A DNA stretch of 5,154 bases from positions 1 to 5,154 of the forward strand of contig SMYQ01000088.1 in the NCBI GenBank assembly GCA_007050885.1, written 5' to 3'. A program made the position numbers and the translations under genes. Positions within the stretch are counted from its first letter, which is position 1; every line of letters begins with the position of its first letter. The notes under the pieces were generated by a model, which worked only from the letters and a program-made list of their open reading frames with translations, was not told where the DNA came from and made no database searches. Source of the stretch: Candidatus Bathyarchaeota archaeon. GTDB taxonomy: Archaea; Thermoproteota; Bathyarchaeia; 40CM-2-53-6; RBG-13-38-9. Of the stretch, positions 1 through 5,100 are shown one piece after another.

Positions 1-1
1 G

Positions 2-496
2 GATGAAGCCCTAAAAGGAGCAAAGACAGCTGGTTCACAATTTGAAAAAATATTTTTGAATGATCTGGAGATCAAACCCTGCCAAGCTGAATGCAGTGAC
101 TACTGTAAAAAAAGAGGATACTGTAAAATAAATGATGACATGGCACCACTATACGATAAGTTATTTGAAAGTGACGTCATCATTTTAGCTACACCAGTCT
201 ATTGGTACGGTCCATCAGCTCAATTAAAAACTTTCATCGACCGCTGGTATGCATTCTGCCATCCAAAACATGTCCATAAAATGAAGGGAAAAAAATTTGT
301 TCTAATCGCTGCTTTAGAAGAGACCGATAAATCTGCTGCTCAACCCCTAGTAAACATGATCAAAAAATCACTCGATTACTTGGATTCAAAATTTTATGTG
401 AAATTACTCGTCTCGGCTGGAGAGAAAGGAGAAGTTAAAAAAAATGAACAAGCAATGAAAGAAGCCTATAAAATAGGCTTGAAATTGAAATTATGA
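2..496 (+). CDS. Iron-sulfur flavoprotein / NADPH-dependent FMN reductase family protein, 5' truncated by window edge
   Basis: The frame is open to the left edge, so the TTG at 56 is an internal Leu codon and not a start. The 164 visible residues are the bulk of a flavodoxin-fold protein. Some 25-40 N-terminal residues, including the phosphate-binding GSPR-type loop, should lie off the window. A compact cysteine cluster sits at visible residues 27-41 (C27, C31, C35, C41) and is followed by the family's DDM motif. The flavin-proximal TPVYWYGPSAQLKTFIDR segment is typical of the family, as is the C-terminal AGEKGEVKKNEQAMKEAY. Family members bind FMN, and those with the cysteine cluster bind a [4Fe-4S] centre. 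They act as cytoplasmic electron carriers or reductases in anaerobes. The Cys spacing here is C-x3-C-x3-C-x5-C, longer than the C-x2-C-x2-C form of the methanogen Isf. The electron donor and partner cannot be told from the sequence. No clear terminator follows the stop. Confidence 0.88.
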   Translation, partial: DEALKGAKTAGSQFEKIFLNDLEIKPCQAECSDYCKKRGYCKINDDMAPLYDKLFESDVIILATPVYWYGPSAQLKTFIDRWYAFCHPKHVHKMKGKKFVLIAALEETDKSAAQPLVNMIKKSLDYLDSKFYVKLLVSAGEKGEVKKNEQAMKEAYKIGLKLKL

Positions 497-577
497 TTCG
501 TAGCAGTGCTTGTTATCAGGAAATTCTAAGTATTAATTTGTATTCAATGGTAATAATTAGATCAAAATAATGTATTC

Positions 578-1864
578 CTATTTCTTAATGCGATTATAAA
601 ATTTGTGAATTACGTAAAACGGTATCATCATGTAAATTGCGATTGTTAAAACTGTTGCAGAAAGAAATGCGATTACTGATGAGATTGTTGGATTAAGAAG
701 AGAAATTGTGGAATATATGAATGCGGTTATGTGTGTTATAGCTATTAGAGGAATTAAGAGGACCCTCGATGTTGAACGAATTATTTCTGAGCTCGATATT
801 GTTTCCGCGATTGTAGGAGACCAGGAATAATAAAAGTTATTCCAATTTACAACAAGTATTCTGCCAACTTCATTAGATCCTATCATGTTATCTCTTACAT
901 TTCTCATGAAGATTACTTCAGGCGCCATTTCCGTTCCAAGAGTTGCAGTTACAATGAGACAACCAGACTGTGGCGGAGGAGTCGTTGTTGGTGGAGGAGA
1001 TGTTGTATTTCCTGAACCTGTCAGAACCAACCGCAAAGTACCATTACCTGATACTGTGCAGGTTGTGGAAACCATGTTGTATTCTGCCATAGATACGTTA
1101 CCGAAGGTCTCCCATGCACTGAATATTAAATCTTCAATGTCTGCAGTTGCAGTGTAGTTTCCATTTTCTTTAGAGACGTTATCACCGTTTTGATATTCCA
1201 TTCCATCAAAGATTATCTTACCATTAGTCGATGGAGTAGTTTCAAAACTTATCACATTTACTGCTGGCATGGGTGTTGGCTCTTCCCTTTGTGCTACTCC
1301 CTCAAATTCTCCAGAAATATCTAGCATCATATCACCTAGAGGAACAGGAGTGCCACCATAGGATAGCGTACTTCCATTTAGAGTGCCACTCAATGTTCCA
1401 TCGAGTTCTCCAGACTCAGATTCTGTTCCATTAATTGTTAGCAGTAATTCACCAGTCATGACACCAAACATTTGTACAGTGGCATTCCCGGAAATTACTC
1501 CGGATTCATCAATAGTCATCATGTAAGTCCCGTTTATTTCACCTGAGGCTTGTTCATCTATACCTATTGTAGAAATCTGATAGCTGGCATTGTATGTTCC
1601 AGTCCATTCACCTCTTGATGTATTACCATTAAAGACGCCTTCCATAGTAGAATTGACGTCAACTGTGTAGATTTCTTCAGCAGTACCTGCCCCACTCATC
1701 TGAGCCGTCCAAGAACCATTGGCATCAACCGTCTCAGAAACCGCTGTTGTCAAATCAAAATTCAAAATCCCTAATACCGTAAACATCAAGAGTAGAAGAG
1801 ATAGTAAAGCTACCGACTTAGAAACCGTTTGAAAATTAATTTTAAAAAATTTTCCACTAAACAT
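578..1864 (-). CDS. Secreted, membrane-anchored CFI-box-CTERM protein with sequon-rich beta ectodomain
   Basis: A 428-residue surface protein with several recognisable parts. Residues 1-13 are basic, and a hydrophobic signal or anchor lies at about 17-36. Residues 42-195 are Gly/Thr/Ser-rich, beta-like and loosely repetitive (recurring G-x-hydrophobic-x-G-T/S). Residues 203-282 resemble the archaeal surface domain that opens like ISFETTPSTNGKIIFDG and contains a WETFGNVS-type motif. A Pro/Thr stalk covers 287-300. The CFI-box starts at C302 (CLIVTATLGTEMAPEV, then FMRNVRDNMIGS), followed by a YYSWSPTIAE segment. Two hydrophobic helices lie at about 367-388 and 393-417, with a short basic tail ending RIKK. 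I count 13 N-x-S/T sequons, all between residues 49 and 286 and none in the anchor part, which supports an N-glycosylated exterior. The CFI-box family is recognised by sequence, but its biochemical role is unknown. The ATG at 1864 is chosen because it places the basic/hydrophobic signal at the N-terminus; only a weak GAGATGG-like ribosome site precedes it. The gene is convergent with the flavoprotein and divergent from the DUF2798 gene. Confidence 0.85.
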   Translation of the reverse strand: MFSGKFFKINFQTVSKSVALLSLLLLMFTVLGILNFDLTTAVSETVDANGSWTAQMSGAGTAEEIYTVDVNSTMEGVFNGNTSRGEWTGTYNASYQISTIGIDEQASGEINGTYMMTIDESGVISGNATVQMFGVMTGELLLTINGTESESGELDGTLSGTLNGSTLSYGGTPVPLGDMMLDISGEFEGVAQREEPTPMPAVNVISFETTPSTNGKIIFDGMEYQNGDNVSKENGNYTATADIEDLIFSAWETFGNVSMAEYNMVSTTCTVSGNGTLRLVLTGSGNTTSPPPTTTPPPQSGCLIVTATLGTEMAPEVIFMRNVRDNMIGSNEVGRILVVNWNNFYYSWSPTIAETISSSEIIRSTSRVLLIPLIAITHITAFIYSTISLLNPTISSVIAFLSATVLTIAIYMMIPFYVIHKFYNRIKK

Positions 1865-1891
1865 TCCATCTCAATTTCCTAATCTAATCAC

Positions 1892-1914
1892 TGTTAAAAA
1901 TATAACAATGTTAT
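1892..1914 (-). promoter_or_regulatory. Candidate promoter/operator of the CFI-box gene: overlapping TGTTA/TAACA dyads
   Basis: Three alternating half-sites occur: TGTTA (1892-1896), TAACA (1903-1907) and TGTTA (1909-1913 region). They form a 5+5 dyad with a 6-bp spacer and a perfect 13-bp palindrome, ATAACA-a-TGTTAT (1902-1914). Read on the minus strand, TTATATTTTT at about 1896-1905 resembles an archaeal TATA box. It would place transcription initiation near 1875, leaving a short leader before the ATG at 1864. A repressor bound at the palindrome would cover the TATA/BRE region. The repeats are seen directly; promoter and operator roles are inferred. Short AT-rich palindromes also arise by chance. 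Confidence 0.35.
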
Positions 1915-2020
1915 GAAACGTAAACCTCTACTTAAATGTAATGTACAAAAAAATTTCACACATGGAGTAACACAATTATCTCTTCGAAAGATCTGAAACA
2001 TCCTCAGAATTATGAATCAT

Positions 2021-2028
2021 TTTATCTG
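2021..2028 (+). promoter_or_regulatory. Weak candidate TATA box for the DUF2798 gene
   Basis: TTTATCTG on the plus strand lies about 60 nt before the likely ATG, which would give a leader of some 35 nt. It is the best TATA-like match I see in this stretch, but it departs from the consensus and lacks a clear BRE. The rest of 1915-2073 shows no other structure beyond two more isolated TAACA pentamers (1968 and 2029). Confidence 0.18.
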
Positions 2029-2085
2029 TAACAATTAGCAAATGGAATACAATTCAAGATCAATAGTAAACTGGTGGAACATTCA

Positions 2086-2484
2086 ATGTATCCAAGACAA
2101 TATAATCAATATCAAAGAACAGCAAGACCTCCTTTTTTTAACATAGGAACAATCAATCCAATCGTCTATCAAGACTCAACATACAATTATCATTCTCATT
2201 ATCCTTACCCTCAACAAAATTTTATAGGCATACCTCAAACACTGCCGTCTCATTATCGGAAACAAAACACAATTGCTTCTACGATTTTACTCAGCTTCTT
2301 TATGTCACTTATTTTATCATTTGTTTTATCTCTTGCTAACACTCTGATCAACTTTGGTTTAGTTTCTGATCTTATCCTTATTTGGATAAGATCGTTTGCG
2401 GTAGGATTTCTCATCAGCTTTCCAACAGCTTTATTGGCAATATCGGCTGTAAGACCAATCGTAAGTAAAATGCTTCCAAATTAA
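2086..2484 (+). CDS. DUF2798-type small membrane protein with a Tyr/Pro/Gln-rich N-terminal tail
   Basis: Counted from the ATG at 2086 the product is 132 residues. Residues 1-60 form a hydrophilic, low-complexity tail rich in Tyr (9), Pro, Gln, Asn and His, for example NYHSHYPYPQQ. Residues 64-88 and about 97-121 are two membrane helices joined by a short NFGLVSDLILIWIRSF linker. The MSLILSFVLSLANTLINFG and SFAVGFLISFPTALLAISAVRPIV pattern matches the DUF2798 family of two-helix proteins, whose function is unknown. Usual members are about 75-80 residues and lack such a tail, so the extension is unusual. An in-frame GTG at 2074 would add four residues. I prefer 2086 because GGTGG at 2073-2077 then lies 8 nt upstream as a weak ribosome site. 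There is no signal peptide, so the tail is either cytoplasmic or translocated as an N-out tail. It reads away from the CFI-box gene and is followed 96 bp later by another membrane-protein gene. Confidence 0.72.
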   Translation: MYPRQYNQYQRTARPPFFNIGTINPIVYQDSTYNYHSHYPYPQQNFIGIPQTLPSHYRKQNTIASTILLSFFMSLILSFVLSLANTLINFGLVSDLILIWIRSFAVGFLISFPTALLAISAVRPIVSKMLPN

Positions 2485-2527
2485 TAGAAAGTAGACACTA
2501 GTACTTACAATCGCCAATCTTTCTAAG

Positions 2528-2550
2528 AGAATGTTCCTATGGAATATTCT
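2528..2550. repeat. 10-bp inverted repeat with 3-bp centre, upstream of the zinc-ribbon membrane protein gene
   Basis: AGAATGTTCC (2528-2537), centre TAT, then GGAATATTCT (2541-2550). Nine of ten positions are complementary, and the tenth would be a G-U pair in RNA. It ends 8 bp before a TATA-like box and 30 bp before the ATG at 2581, a suitable place for an operator. It also lies 44 bp after the DUF2798 stop, but no T-run follows, so an intrinsic terminator is less likely. Confidence 0.5.
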
Positions 2551-2557
2551 TAAGACC

Positions 2558-2565
2558 ATAAATAC
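2558..2565 (+). promoter_or_regulatory. Candidate TATA box for a leaderless or near-leaderless transcript
   Basis: ATAAATAC is TATA-like and is preceded by the purine-rich TAAGACC, which could serve as a BRE. Only about 15 nt separate it from the ATG at 2581, so initiation would fall at or very near the start codon. No Shine-Dalgarno-like sequence precedes that ATG, which fits leaderless translation as is common in archaea. The spacing is a little short for the usual 25-nt offset. Confidence 0.35.
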
Positions 2566-2580
2566 TGTACATGTATTATC

Positions 2581-3492
2581 ATGAAGAGTCACAAGATTAT
2601 TTGCTCCATTCTCGTTTTCTTCTTAATATTGAACAGTAATTACTGTCAAGCCGAAAGCAGTAATCTGATTAAAAACGGTGGATTCGAGGATGGCGTCTCA
2701 TCATGGTTCAAGGTTATAGGTGGAGAAGCCTCACCAAGTGATTTGAATTCACACTCAGGAAGAACATCACTTAGAACCAGTAATGGCAGCGTATGGCAAG
2801 TCGTTAAGGTCGACTCTCCAGAAAACTTGAAGCTGGAATTCTGGGCATATTTAGACAGTGTACCTGGAGAACCTTCCGGAAGAACGGTAGCTGCAATGAA
2901 CGTTTGGGTTAAAACAGATGCCACCAAAAAAGGTGTTACTTATTATATCTTCAACAAAAATCACGAATCGCAAGGAGACATAAAAGAAACGGTAATGCTC
3001 GCCCTGCAACGTGATAGATGGAACCGAATTGAATTGGATCTTGAAGAAAAGTTTGAAGATCTTGACTTCAGCAAAGTTCAAGAAGTTAACATAACTTTAT
3101 GGGCGTATAAATCTCCTGAACCTATAGTCTATTGGGATGACATTAGCATAACATATGCTAAAAAATCAAAAGAACAAACACAATCAACCACGACTGGTCA
3201 GACAGAAACAAAATTATCAACTGAACAAACAATTCAAAAGTCTACAACCACTACACCAATCATAACTCAGAAGACTTTAGATAACCAGAATGAGATGGGA
3301 TTTAACAAACTTATCAAACAATACGGCTTTCTTTTAATCATAATATCACTAATAGTCATTTTGACTTTCTTTGTATTAAGAAAAAGATCACGAGTCAGTC
3401 AACCAAAGCCATCAACGAAATACTGTATCAGCTGTGGTACTAATATGACTGCGGAAGATGAATATTGTCCAGACTGCGGCACAAAACAATAG
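2581..3492 (+). CDS. Type I membrane protein: lectin-like ectodomain, Thr-rich stalk, one helix, cytoplasmic zinc ribbon
   Basis: 303 residues. A signal peptide occupies 1-24 (KSHK, a hydrophobic core, likely cleavage after CQA). Residues 28-192 resemble a CBM4/9-like galactose-binding jelly roll: it opens NLIKNGGFEDGVSSWF, has SGRTSLRTSNGSVWQVV and LEFWAYLDS in the middle, and closes VYWDDISITY. Residues 197-236 are a Thr/Gln/Ser-rich stalk, likely glycosylated. A single membrane helix at about 247-266 is followed by the stop-transfer cluster RKRSR. Residues 282-299 hold a zinc ribbon, C282-x2-C285-x10-C295-x2-C298. The topology puts the ligand-binding-like domain outside and the zinc ribbon inside. 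The substrate is unknown. The ribbon could mediate protein contacts or signalling across the membrane, but that is inference. ATG 2581 is chosen because it opens directly into the signal peptide and no earlier Met fits. The fumarase genes follow after 67 bp and may be independently transcribed. Confidence 0.85.
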   Translation: MKSHKIICSILVFFLILNSNYCQAESSNLIKNGGFEDGVSSWFKVIGGEASPSDLNSHSGRTSLRTSNGSVWQVVKVDSPENLKLEFWAYLDSVPGEPSGRTVAAMNVWVKTDATKKGVTYYIFNKNHESQGDIKETVMLALQRDRWNRIELDLEEKFEDLDFSKVQEVNITLWAYKSPEPIVYWDDISITYAKKSKEQTQSTTTGQTETKLSTEQTIQKSTTTTPIITQKTLDNQNEMGFNKLIKQYGFLLIIISLIVILTFFVLRKRSRVSQPKPSTKYCISCGTNMTAEDEYCPDCGTKQ

Positions 3493-3507
3493 TGCTGGAA
3501 AAAAAAT

Positions 3508-3517
3508 GATATTTAAC
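3508..3517 (+). promoter_or_regulatory. Candidate BRE/TATA promoter of the fumarase operon
   Basis: GATATTTAAC is a good archaeal TATA-like match and follows the purine-rich run GGAAAAAAAATG (3498-3509), which could serve as the BRE. Initiation about 25 nt downstream would give a leader of roughly 20 nt before the ATG at 3560. If correct, the fumarase genes have their own promoter within the 67-bp gap after the zinc-ribbon gene. No direct evidence of use. Confidence 0.35.
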
Positions 3518-3559
3518 AATTGAATCTTTGAAATACATCCGGTTAGACGGTAGACCATC

Positions 3560-4405
3560 ATGAGAGAGGTTAATGCTTCTGAAATCACTGATATCGTCCA
3601 GCAATTATGTATAGAGAATAATATCTATCTAGATAAAGACGTAAAAGAGAAAATTTCAGAATTCGCAAAAAAAGAAGATTCCCCAATTGGCAAACAGATC
3701 TTAGAACAAATTCTCATTAATGCTAAACTTGCAAAAGAAGAAAACAAACCCATGTGCCAAGACACAGGCATCGCAGTGATTTTCATTGAATTGGGACAAG
3801 AGGTTCACATCATAAAAGGTAACTTCTTTGATGCGATAAATGAGGGAGTTAAACGCGGCTACACTCGAGGATACCTTAGAAAATCCGTTGTAGATGATCC
3901 TGTCTTTGATCGAAAGAATACTAAAGACAATACTCCAGCCATTATTCATACTGAGATTATTCCAGGAGATAAAATCAAGATAACTGTGGCATCAAAAGGT
4001 GCTGGTTCAGAAAATATGAGTGGAATAAAGATGTTAAAACCTGCAGATGGGATTAACGGAATTATAGATTTTGTTATAGACTGTGTAAAGAAATCTGGAG
4101 GTATGCCATGCCCACCGATCATTGTGGGTGTCGGTGTTGGAGGTAATTTCGAACAATGCGCCTACATCTCAAAAAAAGCTCTACTTAGACCATTAAACAT
4201 TAAAAATCCTGATGAAAAATTGAAGGCTGTTGAAAAGGAAATATTGACTCGAATAAATAAACTTGGGATAGGACCTATGGGTTTGGGTGGAAGAACAACA
4301 GCATTAGCAGTACAGATCTTAACTATGCCATGCCACATCGCCAGTTTACCAGTTGCGGTCAATCTTCAATGTCATGCTCACAGACATAAGACTGCTATAA
4401 TCTGA
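3560..4405 (+). CDS. fumA: Fumarate hydratase class I, alpha subunit (Fe-S binding half)
   Basis: 281 residues, the usual size for the free alpha subunit of two-subunit class I (iron-sulfur) fumarases, related to TtdA of tartrate dehydratase. The conserved blocks appear in order: MCQDTGIAVIF (65-75), NTKDNTPAIIH (120-130), VASKGAGSENMS (143-154), GGMPCPPIIVGVGVGGNFE (180-198), IGPMGLGGRTTA (237-248) and SLPVAVNLQCHAHRH (262-276). By comparison with E. coli FumA, C66, C184 and C271 are the likely ligands of the [4Fe-4S] cluster whose free iron binds substrate. D68 matches the acidic residue two after the first ligand that is implicated in catalysis. With the beta subunit it interconverts (S)-malate and fumarate plus water in the cytoplasm, in an oxidative, reductive or partial TCA pathway. 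A role on tartrate cannot be excluded by sequence alone. The cluster is expected to be oxygen-labile. No strong ribosome site precedes ATG 3560; it gives the expected N-terminus. The beta gene follows almost at once. The symbol follows archaeal usage. Confidence 0.95.
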   Translation: MREVNASEITDIVQQLCIENNIYLDKDVKEKISEFAKKEDSPIGKQILEQILINAKLAKEENKPMCQDTGIAVIFIELGQEVHIIKGNFFDAINEGVKRGYTRGYLRKSVVDDPVFDRKNTKDNTPAIIHTEIIPGDKIKITVASKGAGSENMSGIKMLKPADGINGIIDFVIDCVKKSGGMPCPPIIVGVGVGGNFEQCAYISKKALLRPLNIKNPDEKLKAVEKEILTRINKLGIGPMGLGGRTTALAVQILTMPCHIASLPVAVNLQCHAHRHKTAII

Positions 4406-4410
4406 AAGGA
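4404..4410 (+). promoter_or_regulatory. Ribosome binding site that decides the beta-subunit start
   Basis: GAAAGGA overlaps the alpha-subunit stop codon (TGA, 4403-4405). It directly abuts the TTG at 4411 but lies 9 nt before the TTG at 4420. Normal spacing therefore favours 4420 as the start and suggests that beta translation is coupled to alpha termination. Confidence 0.5.
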
Positions 4411-4419
4411 TTGATAGAG

Positions 4420-4977
4420 TTGATAGAAGAAAAAATTCTACAACCCCCTCTGAAAACTAAAGATATTGAAAAATTGACTTGCGGTGACAAAGTTATGCTT
4501 TATGGAACGATCTATACAGCGAGAGATGCTGCACATAAGAGATTAATTCAGCTGCTTGAAGATGGAAAACCTTTACCCTTCGATATCAAAGATCAGATAA
4601 TATATTATGTTGGACCCACTCCAGAAAAACCAGGAGAGATTATAGGTTCAGCTGGACCCACAACAAGCGGCCGCATGGATCCTTATACACCTCGACTATT
4701 AGATGCTGGACTTAGGGGCATGATAGGAAAAGGACAACGCAGCAAAGAAGTTATCGAAGCAATTGTTAGAAACAAATCAGTTTATTTTGCTGCAACAGGT
4801 GGAGCTGGCGTATTACTGGCCAAGTCTATTAAGAAATCAAAAATTGTCGCTTATGATGACTTAGGGACTGAAGCAATAAGAGAGATATATGTTGAGAATT
4901 TTCCCTGCATAGTCGCTATAGATTCCAAAGGAAAAAACCTCTATGAAAAAGGACCAGAAAAATATCAGATTCCATAA
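4420..4977 (+). CDS. fumB: Fumarate hydratase class I, beta subunit (swivelling C-terminal half)
   Basis: 185 residues from TTG 4420, or 188 from TTG 4411. This matches the free beta subunit of archaeal two-subunit class I fumarases and is equivalent to the C-terminal domain of fused FumA (TtdB-like). Conserved blocks are YTARDAAHKR (32-41), YYVGPTP (62-68), GSAGPTTSGRMDPYTP (76-91), GKGQR (103-107), FAATGGAGVLLAKSI (123-137), YDDLGTEAIREIYV (145-158) and a final FPCIVAIDSKG (161-171). The T81-x3-R85 pair falls where the Leishmania class I enzyme has its proposed catalytic base and a substrate-binding Arg; that assignment is from family knowledge. The subunit closes over the alpha-subunit cluster to complete the active site. 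The gap to alpha is 14 bp (5 bp for the longer form), so the two form one translationally coupled unit with near equal output. Both candidate starts are TTG, a rare codon that may lower initiation. The protein appears complete and intact. Confidence 0.95.
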   Translation: MIEEKILQPPLKTKDIEKLTCGDKVMLYGTIYTARDAAHKRLIQLLEDGKPLPFDIKDQIIYYVGPTPEKPGEIIGSAGPTTSGRMDPYTPRLLDAGLRGMIGKGQRSKEVIEAIVRNKSVYFAATGGAGVLLAKSIKKSKIVAYDDLGTEAIREIYVENFPCIVAIDSKGKNLYEKGPEKYQIP

Positions 4978-4992
4978 TAAAGAGTTAACTTA

Positions 4993-5000
4993 TCTTTTTA
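4993..5000 (+). terminator. Candidate T-rich terminator of the fumarase operon
   Basis: TCTTTTTA begins 16 nt after the beta-subunit stop, with a second TTTTT at 5031-5035. Archaeal polymerases often stop at such T-tracts without a hairpin, and I see no stable stem before it. Support is only position and composition. Confidence 0.3.
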
Positions 5001-5055
5001 CTAGCGATTTGACTAAAATAATTTGAATCCTTTTTATTGCTATTAGTGACAATTC

Positions 5056-5086
5056 AAAAAAAAAGATGTTGAGAGCGTGAGCTCTC
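5056..5086 (-). terminator. Hairpin plus T-run terminator of the minus-strand gene ending at 5101
   Basis: On the minus strand GAGAGC (5086-5081), loop TCAC, then GCTCTC (5076-5071) forms a perfect 6-bp GC-containing stem. Six nucleotides later come nine consecutive T (A9 at 5056-5064 on the plus strand). It lies 14 nt past the TAA at 5103-5101 and faces the fumarase operon, so it would separate the two convergent units. Confidence 0.6.
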
Positions 5087-5100
5087 TCCTAACTCAAGTT

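Noticed and set aside
56..496. Complete small flavoprotein starting at TTG 56
   Set aside because: The frame continues upstream to the window edge with family-like sequence (DEALKGAKTAGSQFEKIF), so the gene is truncated and does not start here.
497..577. Possible RNA gene or terminator between the convergent genes
   Set aside because: I found no convincing stem, T-run or RNA motif in these 81 bases.
885..1157. 90-codon open frame on the plus strand
   Set aside because: It lies wholly antisense to the well-supported CFI-box gene, has no family resemblance and is an out-of-frame shadow.
2601..2660. Possible lipoprotein signal around Cys22 of the zinc-ribbon membrane protein
   Set aside because: The residues before the Cys (SNY) do not fit a lipobox, and an ordinary cleavage after CQA fits better.
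2646..3081. Two overlapping minus-strand open frames
   Set aside because: Both are antisense to the lectin-like ectodomain of the 2581-3492 gene, with no domain, signal or promoter of their own.
3701..4362. Minus-strand open frames at 3701-3949 and 4162-4362
   Set aside because: They are antisense to strongly conserved fumarase alpha coding sequence and have no independent support.
4667..4682. GCGGCCGC followed by ATGGATCC, which reads like a NotI-BamHI cloning polylinker
   Set aside because: It encodes the conserved SGRMDP part of the fumarase beta motif in an intact frame, so it is native coding sequence that matches the sites by chance.
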